Shown here piece by piece: positions 1-9,273 of a DNA stretch of 48,105 nt. Below the pieces are notes generated by a model. The model made no database searches, was not told the DNA's origin, and saw nothing but the letters and a program-made list of their open reading frames with translations. Source of the stretch: Sphingobium limneticum (GTDB lineage Bacteria > Pseudomonadota > Alphaproteobacteria > Sphingomonadales > Sphingomonadaceae). The stretch's first letter is position 1; each line of letters starts with the position of its first letter. The translations under genes and the position numbers were made by a program. The stretch covers positions 1-48,105 of the forward strand of contig NZ_VYPZ01000028.1 in NCBI RefSeq assembly GCF_008710155.1, in the 5' to 3' direction.

Positions 1-1026
1 ACCTTCGGCACCCTGGCCCACGTCGTCGTCTCCAAGTTCGACCATCACCTTCCGTTATACCGCCAGGCCGAGATCATGGCCGCGCAGGGCATCGAGATCG
101 ACCGCTCGACGCTGGCAGGCTGGGTCGGCCAGGCATCTGTCCTGCTCGATCCGATCATCAACCGCATCCGCGAGGTCGGACTGACCGCTTCAAAGATCCA
201 CACCGACGATACACCGGTCCCCATGCTCGATCCGGGACGTGGCAAGACGGCAACCGGCAGGCTCTGGGCCTATGCCGTCGACGATCGGGGCTGCGGTGCC
301 ATGACCCCGCCGCTGGTCTGGTATGAGTTCACCACCGACCGGACAGGCGCACATCCCCAACGGCAGCTAGCCAGTTTCACCGGCTATCTTCAGGCGGACG
401 GCTATGCCGGATACGACAAGCTCTACGACACCAACCGCGTCACCGAGGTCGCCTGCTGGGCGCATTTCCGGCGCAAGATATTCGACATTCATGCGACCAA
501 GCCGACACCGCTCACCACTGATCTGCTTGAACGCATCGGTCAGCTCTATGAGATCGAGGCGGAGGTTCGCGGCCACCAGCCCGATATCCGACGACGAAGC
601 CGACAGGACCGCACCAAGCCGCTGATCGACGAACTGCGCCAGGCGCTCGACGATGCCCTGCGCCGCCTTTCGCCCAAATCCGAGATGGCCAAGGCCATTG
701 CCTATGGTCGCAAGCGCTGGGTCGCTCTGACGCGCTTTCTCGATGATGGACGTCTGGAAATCGATAACAACATAGCCGAGCGCGCCATGCGCTGCGTGGC
801 CCTGGGTCGCAAAAACTGGTTGTTCGCAGGTTCAAAAGCAGGCGGCGATCGCGCCGCTGCCATCTATTCCGTCATCGAGAGCGCCAAACTCAATGGCCTC
901 GAACCACAGGCCTATATCGCCGACGTCATCGCCAGGATCGCTGGCAACTGGCCTGCTACTCGCTGGGATGAACTCATGCCGTGGAACTGGCGGACCGATC
1001 AGCAACCGATCGCCGCAGCCGCCTGA
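1..1026 (+). CDS. tnpC: IS66-family transposase (TnpC), 5'-truncated by window edge
   Basis: The frame is open from base 1, so the gene begins outside the window; what remains is the catalytic and C-terminal part, about 341 residues. It catalyses transposition of an IS66-type element. Visible family features are the segment HTDDTPVPMLDPGRGKTATG, with the first catalytic aspartates, the WAHFRRK segment, and the late ENNIAERAMR-like block (here DNNIAERAMRCVALGRKNWL) that supplies the last acidic residue. The C terminus (WNWRTDQQPIAAAA) is typical. No internal stop is seen, so this end of the gene looks intact. It sits just upstream of the SEC-C/TPR gene and probably cut off that gene's original upstream region. 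Confidence 0.93.
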   Translation, partial: TFGTLAHVVVSKFDHHLPLYRQAEIMAAQGIEIDRSTLAGWVGQASVLLDPIINRIREVGLTASKIHTDDTPVPMLDPGRGKTATGRLWAYAVDDRGCGAMTPPLVWYEFTTDRTGAHPQRQLASFTGYLQADGYAGYDKLYDTNRVTEVACWAHFRRKIFDIHATKPTPLTTDLLERIGQLYEIEAEVRGHQPDIRRRSRQDRTKPLIDELRQALDDALRRLSPKSEMAKAIAYGRKRWVALTRFLDDGRLEIDNNIAERAMRCVALGRKNWLFAGSKAGGDRAAAIYSVIESAKLNGLEPQAYIADVIARIAGNWPATRWDELMPWNWRTDQQPIAAAA

Positions 1027-1029
1027 TCT

Positions 1030-1051
1030 GCGGTCTCCAGGCCCCGCTTAC
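1030..1051 (+). repeat. Probable right terminal inverted repeat of the IS66 element
   Basis: About 15-25 bases after the transposase stop lies CCCCGCTTAC, which matches the GTAAGCG-type end of IS66 elements read in reverse. The element boundary is therefore placed near 1051. The left end is outside the window, so the 8-base target duplication expected for IS66 cannot be checked here. Confidence 0.5.
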
Positions 1052-1091
1052 CCCAATTCTCGTGAGACCATAATCGGGCTATGAGCGACAG

Positions 1092-2540
1092 ATGCTCAAG
1101 TCGCCGGTTAAGCCCTATCGTCCATTTCTTCCCGATCGCAAGGCGCCGTGCCTTTGCGGATCGATGAAGCGCTTCGGAAAATGTTGTGCGAAGCGCATCC
1201 CCAACAGGCAGGTAGGAAGAGTCTGGCAGGCGGATGCGAATGCGGAGCGGAGGCTTGCGGCCTTGCTGCATGTCCGCGCAGATATCACCCAGTATCGTAT
1301 CTGGCACCTTAGCCATACGGTGCCGCTGGACGTCCCGCACCCGATCTATTCACGCGACCAACTCATGCTCGTCGACGTCAATGCTTTGAACGCCCATCTC
1401 GAGAATTTGATGTGGCTTTATGGCAGACTAGGCTGGCTCAACCGCTTGCCGGCCTTGCTGGACGATATTGAAAGCGCAATTGACGATCCGCGATGGCGGG
1501 CCAAGCTTGCCTATCAGCGCGGGATCGTCGCCCTTTGGCAGGGGGATCGCGTTGCCGCCGCCGAGAAGATCGCTGGCCTGGATATTACGCCCGCCTGCGA
1601 GGACGTGGATTTGCTGCAAATCCACGTCGACCTTCACGGAAATGCGATGGGTCTTTCCGAGCACCTTGACTTTTATGACGCGATCGTCTCGCGCACGCGC
1701 AGCTTGGCGGACAAATTGCAGTATCGCGGCGCCTACGCCTTTCAGCTACTGATGGCGGGTGATGACACGGGGGCGGCCGCGCGCTTCGAAGCGGCCATCG
1801 CTGTCGGCCGTGCGGCCGAAGCTGAAAAGCCGTTCAGCGTCAACGCCATCATTTGGTTCTGCAAAGTTCTGGAGGGCCGAGGCGTTATCGATCATGATCG
1901 CGCCTTCCTTGATGAGGCTGTCACCCGGCTGGTACCGCTTGCCGACGACAAGGAGCAGCTGACCGCCAGCGGCCGTGCGATAGTCGGCCGGCAGCTCGGC
2001 GATGCATTGCGCTATGCTGAGCGCTATCAGGAAGCAATCGAAGCTTATCGAAGGGCGTTTGAAGAAGGGCCCGATCAGGCCCTTCGGACCTTCGAAGCCG
2101 AATGCGAACTGTATCTTGGCAACACCGACCAGGCGTATGCGCTGATCCGCCGCGTCGCGGTGACGAAACTCGAGGTGCCCGAGCGGGCCGATCATGCTTT
2201 CACCTTCTTCTATATCGCGCTCGCGCGGCGCGATCCAGAAGCGCTCAGCGATGCCCGCGATCTGCTCAAAGCTGCGGTGACGTCGGAGCTATATTTCGAG
2301 AGACTGAGGCTTCAGCATATTGTGACGATACAAGAGGCGTTGGACGACATTGCCTCCGAGCGGGAGCCCGCCGCGGTTGCGCCGCTTCTACAGGGGCTAA
2401 AGGCCCTCTCCCGCTATGTTCAGCTGCAACCGAACATCGCGGGGATCGGGTTGAATCTGAACAATATGATCGACGATCTCGTCGCCAGACACGAAGCGGC
2501 CAACGCCATCTCGGCCAGCGACGAGCTCGGCGGCAGCTAG
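1092..2540 (+). CDS. SEC-C motif / TPR-repeat protein of unknown function
   Basis: 482 residues. The N terminus has a SEC-C zinc-binding motif, CLCGSMKRFGKCC (Cys20, Cys22, Cys31, Cys32), known from the SecA C terminus and many unrelated proteins. The rest is alpha-helical with TPR-like pairs, for example around 'GDALRYAERYQEAIEAYRRA' (roughly residues 300-320) and repeated A/L/Y spacing before it. No catalytic domain or signal peptide is visible, so a cytoplasmic protein-protein scaffold is the safest reading. The start at 1092 has only a weak Shine-Dalgarno sequence. The native promoter was probably displaced when the IS66 element arrived some 40 bases upstream. Function unknown. Confidence 0.75.
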   Translation: MLKSPVKPYRPFLPDRKAPCLCGSMKRFGKCCAKRIPNRQVGRVWQADANAERRLAALLHVRADITQYRIWHLSHTVPLDVPHPIYSRDQLMLVDVNALNAHLENLMWLYGRLGWLNRLPALLDDIESAIDDPRWRAKLAYQRGIVALWQGDRVAAAEKIAGLDITPACEDVDLLQIHVDLHGNAMGLSEHLDFYDAIVSRTRSLADKLQYRGAYAFQLLMAGDDTGAAARFEAAIAVGRAAEAEKPFSVNAIIWFCKVLEGRGVIDHDRAFLDEAVTRLVPLADDKEQLTASGRAIVGRQLGDALRYAERYQEAIEAYRRAFEEGPDQALRTFEAECELYLGNTDQAYALIRRVAVTKLEVPERADHAFTFFYIALARRDPEALSDARDLLKAAVTSELYFERLRLQHIVTIQEALDDIASEREPAAVAPLLQGLKALSRYVQLQPNIAGIGLNLNNMIDDLVARHEAANAISASDELGGS

Positions 2541-2868
2541 GTGTTGGCGCGGCAGCGGCCGATTTGGACAAACGACCGGCCGACGAAGTCTCTTTTGGCA
2601 CGGAACCAACCATCGCCGTGCGGGCGGCTGCTTCCGCCATTTGTGATCTGGAAGCTCTACCGGTCAGGTCTTGGGCATCCAGCATGGCATAGCGGACCGG
2701 CCGCACTTGGGAACGGAAAATCGGCAGCTGAACGGCCACAAAGAGGCGACCGCGATAGGCAGGGCTTGGAACAAACCCGTCGTTTTGGAAGTCGATAGCG
2801 AATGACCGGTTCCGGACGAAGCGGCCGCTCAATTCAAGACCTAAAGCAAGTCCATACCTCTATTACGA
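2541..2868. other. No confident gene (328 bases)
   Basis: Frames are open on both strands here, but none has a good ribosome-binding site or a family I recognise. A minus-strand frame across 2832-2560 reads as a plausible protein stretch (containing FVPSPAYRGRLFVAVQLP) and may be a remnant, but I cannot name it. Confidence 0.4.
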
Positions 2869-3072
2869 CTATTCATATGAGAGCAATTCTATAACAATCG
2901 GAGGGATGACAAAGTCGTCGGGCCTTCCGAAGCCTCTCGCCAAAGCCAACGCCTCTCCTAGCAGGTGAACGATGTAGCGATGGATCTGATCGAGCTCGAG
3001 CGGAGGACTCATTGACGGGATTACGATACGTGCGTCAAGCCGCCGGCGTCCCGAAGCGAGTTTCCGGACCAT
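2869..3072 (-). CDS. Small hypothetical protein downstream of the ATPase fragment
   Basis: 67 residues from an ATG that overlaps the end of the ATPase fragment by 38 bases. That overlap would suit translational coupling, but it could equally be a chance open frame. The sequence (for example LELDQIHRYIVHLLGEALAL) reads as amphipathic helix. No family recognised. Confidence 0.3.
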   Translation of the reverse strand: MVRKLASGRRRLDARIVIPSMSPPLELDQIHRYIVHLLGEALALARGFGRPDDFVIPPIVIELLSYE

Positions 3073-3618
3073 TCAGCAATCGGCGCGCGGCCGCATTGTG
3101 ACGCGGAGGCGCCGAGCGCACGCCGTCCTTAGACACGGCGGTCAGTTCGACAACAGTGCAGGGAAGCCCTGCCGCATCGAATTTTCGCGCGATGAACTCC
3201 CCCTCGTCCCGCTTGTGGCTGGACATGAGCAGTTGATATCCTTCGATTTCGACTAGGTTCCGCATGACGTCGACGAATGCCGCCGCGTGAATGATGTCGT
3301 TATGCTGAAGCGGATCGTCGAGCAGCAAGGCCCGCCAGCGAGACCATCGATAGGCGGTGCTCGCGGCGCACAATATGCTGAAGCCGTTCGCCGCCATCTG
3401 CCCTTCGCTCAGGACCAGCTGTGGCGGTAGATCCGTCTGGTACTGGGCGTTTTCGATTGGGTCAGCGTAACGGAGCCGCATGGCAAGCGATGTGCGCTCA
3501 ACCGTGTGGGCCGATTTGAACTGCACGCTTTCGCCGGGGGTGCTCAGCAGTGAGCGATTGAACGCGTCAATTAGGTCGTTGAGCGGCAACAGGAACTGCG
3601 TCGAAAAGCCTTCAGCCT
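3035..3618 (-). pseudogene. C-terminal fragment of an SMC/RecF-like AAA ATPase
   Basis: The fragment carries the ABC-type signature LVLSEGQ and, about 30 residues later, a Walker B block, ALLLDDPLQHND. It then has a D-loop/switch-like segment, LLMSSHKRDEGEFIARKF. This is the C-terminal half of an SMC/RecF-style ATPase of the kind found in DNA-repair and phage-defence operons. The N-terminal half with the P-loop is missing. The readable part starts near 3618, where it abuts an istB remnant. Translation in this frame is open from about 3652 but becomes ATPase-like only after about 3605. The only plausible internal start is a TTG at 3589, so expression of a useful protein is unlikely. Confidence 0.75.
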
Positions 3619-3750
3619 CTCGTCGAGGATGACGAGATCGGAGTGGGCCATCCTACCAGCGATCTGCTCCGCTTTTCCTTGGGCCTTTTCCTGTTCGAGC
3701 GCATTGACCAGTTCGACCGTGGAGAAGAAGCGCCGTTTGCGATGATGCTC
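3619..3750 (-). pseudogene. istB: Fragment of IS21-family IstB helper ATPase
   Basis: On the minus strand this stretch translates to HHRKRRFFSTVELVNALEQ followed by EKAQGKAEQIAGRMAHSDLV and ILDE. That is the central part of IstB, between the P-loop and the Walker B DEL segment. Only about 44 codons remain and both ends stop abruptly: at the ATPase fragment on one side and the receptor fragment on the other. It is the scar of an IS21 insertion followed by deletion. The two sides are on different genes, so the deletion removed the outer parts of both neighbours. Confidence 0.8.
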
Positions 3751-3758
3751 GAGCGACC

Positions 3759-4808
3759 CTGGAGGCTGCCGTTCGATATGAGGATTATCCGGGCGTCGGG
3801 CGTCTGGCGACTCCCAAGCTCGGCCTGATCTGGGGACCGACCGCGGATTTTGATCTCAAGCTCAGCTGGGGCCGCTCGTTCCGGGCACCGACACTGTATC
3901 AGCGGATCAATCCCCCTTGGGTCTATCTCCTTGAAGGGACTTTGCGTGGCGAGCGAGAAGCCCCTCCGGGCCAGACGGTCATACTGATCGATGGCGGTAA
4001 TCCGGACTTGTCGCCCGAGAAAGCAAGTAGCTTGTCAGCCAGCTTCGTCCTGCACCCGCAGTCTATGCCCGGGCTTGAGGCATCAGTCAGCGCGTTTAAG
4101 GTGAATTACAGCAATCGCGTCGTGGCCCCGATCGCATCTTGGAGCCGCGCCCTGATCGATCCCGCCTTTGCCGACCTCATCAATTTGCTGCCAGGCGCGG
4201 AAGCGATTGCATCGGCAATCGCCCTGTCACCGACTGGCCTCGATGATCAGACCGGGTTCGGCACGCCTTTCGATCCTACCAGCGTGTACGCCATAATGGA
4301 CGCGCGATATCGAAATGTCGCACAGGATCGGATCAAGGGCATCGACCTGGCTGTGCGCTACCGTTTCGAACTGACTGATGCAGGATCGTTCGAACTGTAC
4401 GGCAATGCGAGCTACCTGGACACAAGCCGGAAGCTTTTTCCGGCCAGCGGACCGATCGACCTTTCCGGCACGATTTTCAATCCACCCCGGTTCAAGATGC
4501 GCAGCGGTCTTGGCTGGTCACGAAGCGCGCTCATGATCAACCTGATCGCAAACTATATCGGAGGCGTCACCGACAACAGGCTCACTGAAACTGACAAAGT
4601 ATCCGGCCTGACTACTTTCGACCTCTCGATCAGGCATCATTTGGGAAGCAAGGCCGGCGGGATCGATATTCAGGCCACGGCGCTCAATCTGTTCGACAAG
4701 ATGCCGGACCGTATCCGCCAAGCTTCAGTCATATATGCGCCGTATGATTCGACCAATTATTCAGCGATCGGTCGCTATCTGAGCCTCTCCCTGACCAAGA
4801 GTTTCTGA
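3759..4808 (+). pseudogene. TonB-dependent outer-membrane receptor, N-terminal half missing
   Basis: The frame is recognisable from LEAAVRYEDYPG near 3759, through LKLSWGRSFRAPTLYQ, to the terminal barrel strand ending SLSLTKSF. The aromatic C-terminal Phe is typical of outer-membrane barrel proteins. About 350 residues remain. The signal peptide, TonB box, plug domain and first strands are missing, so the product cannot act as a receptor. An ATG at 3942 could start a 288-residue barrel piece, but nothing suggests export. In sphingomonad and Caulobacter lasso loci this gene sits directly before the isopeptidase gene and is thought to import the lasso peptide. Here it ends 2 bases before the isopeptidase start, confirming that arrangement. 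FecI/FecR regulators usually found upstream are gone as well. Confidence 0.85.
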
Positions 4809-4810
4809 CG

Positions 4811-6838
4811 ATGTTGACTTGGATGCTCGTTGCAGCCGCGGCCGGCGCGGCTCCAGCGTCGGTCGATTGTAGGTCTGCTTTGATACCGGACCATGACATG
4901 TCTCTCCCGCAACAGATCGATGCCGCCGTGCTGATGAACCTGCGCGATATCGGGGGGCTCGCCGATATGGAGCCGCCCTTTTCAGTCTCACCCGACGGCA
5001 CAAAGGTCGCGGTCGCATTGCGGAGAGCCGACGCCGACAGAAACGAATATTGTCAGGGCTTCGTCATCATAGACGTCAGGTCGCGATCGGTCAGTGATCC
5101 GATAATGGTGCAGGGCGGCGTGCTTCTGGTTCGTTACGACCTTGCGAACCTCACTGACTATGGTGGCGGCGTGATTTCCACCCTGGTGCCCCGCTGGTCT
5201 CCGGATGGGCGGTCACTCGCCTATCTGGAGCGGCAAAACGGGATCGTTCAGGTGATGCGTCATGATATAGCGGGCGCAATAGCTGTCCAGGTGACGCACT
5301 CGCCTGTCGATGTCAGATCCGTCCGGTGGAGCGACGATGGAAGCGAGTTGATTTATGTGTCGCGCCCGGACGAGTTGACCGCGGCGCAGGCTGTCGCGCA
5401 GGAGGGGATGAACGGATATCGCTTCGATATGCGCTGGATGCCGGAATGGCGCTCAACGCCATTTCCAACGCTGAAACCGGCCCGCACATTTGCAGTCGCG
5501 CTCGCAGACGGAAAGTCTCGCGAGATCGCCCATTCCGATGCGTTCGACAGCAGCCCTGACATAGTCGCCACGGCCGAAGATCTGCACGGCAACACGGCGC
5601 ACATCTCGTACCAGAGCGCTCATACAATCAACGGGCCCAGGCAAATTCTCGCATCCATGCATGACGGCAGGCAATATGCCTGTAGAGACATAAGATGTGC
5701 GATCGCTCGAAAGATCTGGTGGCGTGACGAGAACAGCCTGATTATCGCCAGTCCTGCGGGATGGGGCGGGAGCATGACCAGCCTCTCTATATGGGACCTA
5801 CGAGGTGGAACCCGACGACAGATGCTGGTCACCTCAGATCTGTTGACCGGTTGTCGGGCGACGCCGGCTCATTTCATCTGCGCCGTAGAGAGTTCGAAGG
5901 CACCAAGGCGACTGGTGCTTATCGACTATGCAACCGGCACCCAGCGAGATTTGTTCGACCCCAATCCTGAATGGCGTGCGGCAAAAATTGGGAATGTTCG
6001 TCGGTTGCACTGGCGAAACGACATTGGGCTGGAATGCTATGGGGATCTGGTACTGCCAGTAGCGCGCGACAGGCCTTCTCGCCTCCCTCTTGTGGTAGTG
6101 GGATATCAATCACGTGGCTTTCTGAGAGGTGGCACGGGTGACCTCTTTCCAGTTTATCCTCTCGCCGCAAAAGGCATGGCGGTATTGGTCTACAATCGCC
6201 CGGAGCACACAGGCGCTCTGGCCCCAGCAGTCGATCAGGCCGAGGTGGACCGGCGTGGCTTTGCCGACTGGAGCGACAAGAGGAGCGGCGCCTCGTCCAT
6301 CATGACGGCCATCTCGATGCTTGTCGACGAGGGCATTGCCGATCCTGAACGGGTGGGTTTGACTGGATTCAGCGATGGGGTGGACAAGGCCACTTATACC
6401 TTCATCCACAACAAGACATTTCGCGCCGTCTCGATGGGTACCTGCTGCAGCGACACAATGGGTGTCAATGTGACCATCGGCCCCTATCTGTCAGACGTTG
6501 CGACGACCGCCGGCTTTCCACGCCTGGAAGATCGAAGCAGTGAGCGCACCAGAGAGTATTCCGTTTCACTGAATGCCGAGCAGATCGATGTACCAATTCT
6601 CATTCAGACTGCGGATCGAGAATATCTTCAGACCCTCGAAGTCGAAGCGACCTTCAGGCAGGCGAAAAAGCCATTGAACCTATATGTGTTCCCGGATGAG
6701 TATCATATTTTCTGGCAGCCAGCGCATCGCAGGGCCAGCTATCTCCGGAACATCGCATGGTTCGACTATCATCTGGTCAAAGACGGCAAAGGTCCCGTTC
6801 CAGACATGCTCGCTTCCTCTCCTGAGACGGACCGATAG
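4811..6838 (+). CDS. Lasso-peptide isopeptidase (prolyl-oligopeptidase family, AtxE2-like)
   Basis: 675 residues. The enzyme opens the isopeptide (macrolactam) bond of a threaded lasso peptide, making it linear. An N-terminal hydrophobic stretch with Ala-rich cleavage region (about residues 1-16) suggests export to the periplasm. A beta-propeller part follows (about 45-390, with SPDG repeats), then the alpha/beta-hydrolase domain. The nucleophile elbow is GFSDG with Ser521; the acid is best placed at Glu604 in ADREYLQTLE; the base is His632 in DEYHIFWQP, a segment characteristic of this subfamily. The spacing (83 and 28 residues) agrees with the Ser-Glu-His triad I recall for AtxE2. It is coupled to the receptor remnant (2-base gap) and convergent with the B-C genes. 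The reading frame is intact although its upstream promoter region is lost. Confidence 0.9.
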   Translation: MLTWMLVAAAAGAAPASVDCRSALIPDHDMSLPQQIDAAVLMNLRDIGGLADMEPPFSVSPDGTKVAVALRRADADRNEYCQGFVIIDVRSRSVSDPIMVQGGVLLVRYDLANLTDYGGGVISTLVPRWSPDGRSLAYLERQNGIVQVMRHDIAGAIAVQVTHSPVDVRSVRWSDDGSELIYVSRPDELTAAQAVAQEGMNGYRFDMRWMPEWRSTPFPTLKPARTFAVALADGKSREIAHSDAFDSSPDIVATAEDLHGNTAHISYQSAHTINGPRQILASMHDGRQYACRDIRCAIARKIWWRDENSLIIASPAGWGGSMTSLSIWDLRGGTRRQMLVTSDLLTGCRATPAHFICAVESSKAPRRLVLIDYATGTQRDLFDPNPEWRAAKIGNVRRLHWRNDIGLECYGDLVLPVARDRPSRLPLVVVGYQSRGFLRGGTGDLFPVYPLAAKGMAVLVYNRPEHTGALAPAVDQAEVDRRGFADWSDKRSGASSIMTAISMLVDEGIADPERVGLTGFSDGVDKATYTFIHNKTFRAVSMGTCCSDTMGVNVTIGPYLSDVATTAGFPRLEDRSSERTREYSVSLNAEQIDVPILIQTADREYLQTLEVEATFRQAKKPLNLYVFPDEYHIFWQPAHRRASYLRNIAWFDYHLVKDGKGPVPDMLASSPETDR

Positions 6839-6839
6839 A

Positions 6840-6870
6840 CGTGAACGGCATTGAAAATATGCCTTTCACG
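6840..6870. terminator. Bidirectional terminator between isopeptidase and lasso C genes
   Basis: CGTGAACGGCAT (6840-6851) pairs with ATGCCTTTCACG (6859-6870) with one mismatch around a 7-base loop. It lies between two convergent genes and overlaps the stop of the left-reading gene. There is no long T-run, so its strength is uncertain. Confidence 0.6.
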
Positions 6871-8560
6871 AGGAGTGCTGCCGGCACCAAATTTCGACAT
6901 CTGCAATTTCCAGGATTCGTAAGAAGGCGAGATCTCGAACGGGCGTTGGTAGCGCGCAGTAGCTGAAGATCGCGTCCCTATCAGCTATTCCCTTCTTAAC
7001 GAGCATGCCATCGCAGAGAAGATCACTCAGTTCGCGGCGATAGGTTTCGAAAAATCGCGTGTGCAGCGCTACCGGAGACCCTTTGCTCTTTCGATAGGCG
7101 ATGGATTGAGGAAGTGACGGAGAGGCCCGCCTTGCGATGGACCTGTCGCGGCCATCAGCGCACCAGATCCAACTGGGTATGGAGAGGCAGGCTTCCATGA
7201 TCGGCGCCATAAGGAGGGGCGACAAATTTTCGGCAGAACCGGTTCGGGGGAACCATTGCAGGAAGTTATGGCTGCGGATGATTGCCGCGATGTGCGCCCT
7301 CGAACCGGACAAGGCTCCGTCTGGGGCCTCCATCCAAGGGTGATATCGTACCGGTTTCACCTTGCTTGCAGCATCCCTGCTCAGAAATTTGACCTCGCGT
7401 GGCCATGAATATCTCTGGCGCGATATGCAGACCCGAGCGGCATGACGTCCAAGATCAAGATAGGAAGCAGCAGTCAGACGCCTGAGGTCACGCATGGTTC
7501 TGACAATTTCGCCGACAGGTCGACGACTTTCCACGCAGTCCCGCAATGCATAGCCAGACGCCGTCATGGCAAAGACATTATCTCCGCCATAGCCGCCCAG
7601 TATCGCGCTATGCCCCCCGACGAATGCCTGATCGAGGAGCATGGAATCTACCAGGCCAGCTATGCTCCGCAGTGTCGGGCGAGGCAGGAACATTTCGGTC
7701 CTGCAGCAGGTCGAAAAATCGGGGAAACGATATGGTGCCTCTATCAGCGGAGCAGAGCAGGCGTGCGCGATGTCCTTCGCAAAATGGCGCTCGTCACCCA
7801 ATGGGTCGTCGTGTGTGAAGAAAGTGAACAGCTTCGCCCGATCACTGAATTGCGACATGCCCAAGGCGACTATGGATGAGTCCAGCCCGCCAGACACGGT
7901 GATGATCGGCGATTGGTGATGGCTGGCAAGCGCCTGAAAAACCCGATCGAACGCGTTGCGCAAACTGGTGACTGCAACGTCCGGACACATGATCGCGGGT
8001 GTCACATGGTCCCATGGGGTCCAGGCCGTCAACACCTGTTCACTCGTCTGGTCGACACGCAATTCCTGCCCGGGCAGAAGTTCAGTGATTCCGAGCAAGG
8101 CGGTGCGATCGGCGAAATGGTTGGTGAAGAGAAGCGTGTCGCTCACTTCATCCCAGTCGACAGGGATGTCCCGGCCATCTGCTTGACGCAGGAGGTCGAT
8201 GTCGGACGCGATGTAGCAGCGTGGCCCGACGGTACGAAAGAAACAGGGCAACTGACCGGAGGGATCGCGGATGAAGCTATATCCGCCCGTGTCCGCACGA
8301 AAGGCGACGAATGCGCCCCATCCTCGCTGCAGCAGAGTTCGACCGGTTTCGAGATGATCAGGCGGCGCGCAATTGCCTGAAAAGAACAATCCTAACAGGC
8401 TATAGTCACCAGATTCACCCGGTCGAAAAGCGGCGGGATCATTGATGTAGAATGTGCCAGGTGCCTCCACCTCGACCCTTGTGAAACCGGCGGGAACGAC
8501 CAACTTTGGCGGGATATCCCCCTCGCTCCGATCGATGATGAGCAGGTAGCGAACGGCCAT
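6866..8560 (-). CDS. Lasso-peptide macrolactam synthetase (C protein, asparagine-synthetase-like)
   Basis: 564 residues. In lasso biosynthesis this enzyme adenylates the side-chain carboxyl of the ring Asp/Glu and closes the ring with the N-terminal amine of the core peptide. The N-terminal part (about 1-185) is a degenerate class II glutamine-amidotransferase fold without the N-terminal Cys, as expected because no glutamine is used. The ATP-pyrophosphatase loop is SGGLDSS at residues 223-229; a second conserved block is GGYGGDNVF, and YRKSKGSP lies near the C terminus. The gene begins one base after the stop of the B gene (TGA-G-ATG), so B and C are co-translated. It ends in the shared terminator. 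Full length and no damage seen. Confidence 0.9.
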   Translation of the reverse strand: MAVRYLLIIDRSEGDIPPKLVVPAGFTRVEVEAPGTFYINDPAAFRPGESGDYSLLGLFFSGNCAPPDHLETGRTLLQRGWGAFVAFRADTGGYSFIRDPSGQLPCFFRTVGPRCYIASDIDLLRQADGRDIPVDWDEVSDTLLFTNHFADRTALLGITELLPGQELRVDQTSEQVLTAWTPWDHVTPAIMCPDVAVTSLRNAFDRVFQALASHHQSPIITVSGGLDSSIVALGMSQFSDRAKLFTFFTHDDPLGDERHFAKDIAHACSAPLIEAPYRFPDFSTCCRTEMFLPRPTLRSIAGLVDSMLLDQAFVGGHSAILGGYGGDNVFAMTASGYALRDCVESRRPVGEIVRTMRDLRRLTAASYLDLGRHAARVCISRQRYSWPREVKFLSRDAASKVKPVRYHPWMEAPDGALSGSRAHIAAIIRSHNFLQWFPRTGSAENLSPLLMAPIMEACLSIPSWIWCADGRDRSIARRASPSLPQSIAYRKSKGSPVALHTRFFETYRRELSDLLCDGMLVKKGIADRDAIFSYCALPTPVRDLAFLRILEIADVEIWCRQHSS

Positions 8561-8561
8561 C

Positions 8562-9221
8562 TCAAATCACCAGTATCGGCGAGAATGTGCGCACCTTCTC
8601 GAGGTCGTCGTTGATCAGCAGGTCTCGCTGCTGAACCCAGCAATGAGCCGCGAAAGGTCCGGCCCGAACCCCGATCACGAAAGTCGCTGGAAGGTGACGA
8701 TCAAAGAGCGCCATGATCAGGGAGATGGACGTGCTCAGGCAGCGATCATCCATTGGAAACAAGGGTGCGATTTTTTGAAAGGCCTGGGCGATCGAGCCAG
8801 TTGCATCATCCTTTCCGACCTCGGCGATGACGCCAGCCTTGCGCTTTTGCAGTCTGGCTATGATTTCTTCTAACGATGAGAATCGAAGCCACAGGCCGGA
8901 CTGGCAGCGATATCCTATCGCCCTGAGCGCCGCTCCTGGAGCCACTGATTGAGTTCCCATACCCAGGCAACGAACAGGTTGGAGATGTCCTGCTCGATGA
9001 TCGGGGGCTTCGTGATCGATCCAACAAAGGGCGTCGCCACCCAGAGCCCGGCTAAGAACGGCAAGCTCATCTTCATCTTCGTTGCCCTCTTCGATCACCC
9101 GTTTGAACAAGGGACGCGCTTCCTGCGGCAATGCGAAATATCTGTCATGATACAGGTCGAGGAGGATCACATCATCTTTCAGCCAGACATGATATAGGGA
9201 CGGACGCAGTCCATAGGACAT
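8562..9221 (-). CDS. Lasso-peptide leader protease with fused leader-recognition domain (B protein)
   Basis: 219 residues from ATG 9221. I prefer this start over the TTG at 9236 because a GGAG lies 9 bases before it. The N terminus (about 1-60, with VILLDLYHDRYFAL) is the PqqD-like RiPP recognition element that binds the leader. The C-terminal half is a transglutaminase-like cysteine protease with Cys161 (RCLSTSISL), His193 (AAHCWVQ) and Asp205 (LINDDLE). Proteobacterial lasso loci usually have this fused single-gene B, unlike the split B1/B2 of actinobacteria and firmicutes. It cuts the leader from the precursor encoded just upstream and works with the C protein, which follows after one base. 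Confidence 0.88.
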   Translation of the reverse strand: MSYGLRPSLYHVWLKDDVILLDLYHDRYFALPQEARPLFKRVIEEGNEDEDELAVLSRALGGDALCWIDHEAPDHRAGHLQPVRCLGMGTQSVAPGAALRAIGYRCQSGLWLRFSSLEEIIARLQKRKAGVIAEVGKDDATGSIAQAFQKIAPLFPMDDRCLSTSISLIMALFDRHLPATFVIGVRAGPFAAHCWVQQRDLLINDDLEKVRTFSPILVI

Positions 9222-9273
9222 GGCACAATGCTCCAAATCCGGGCGCGCGCGCAGGGCGCACGCCCGGAGCCGA

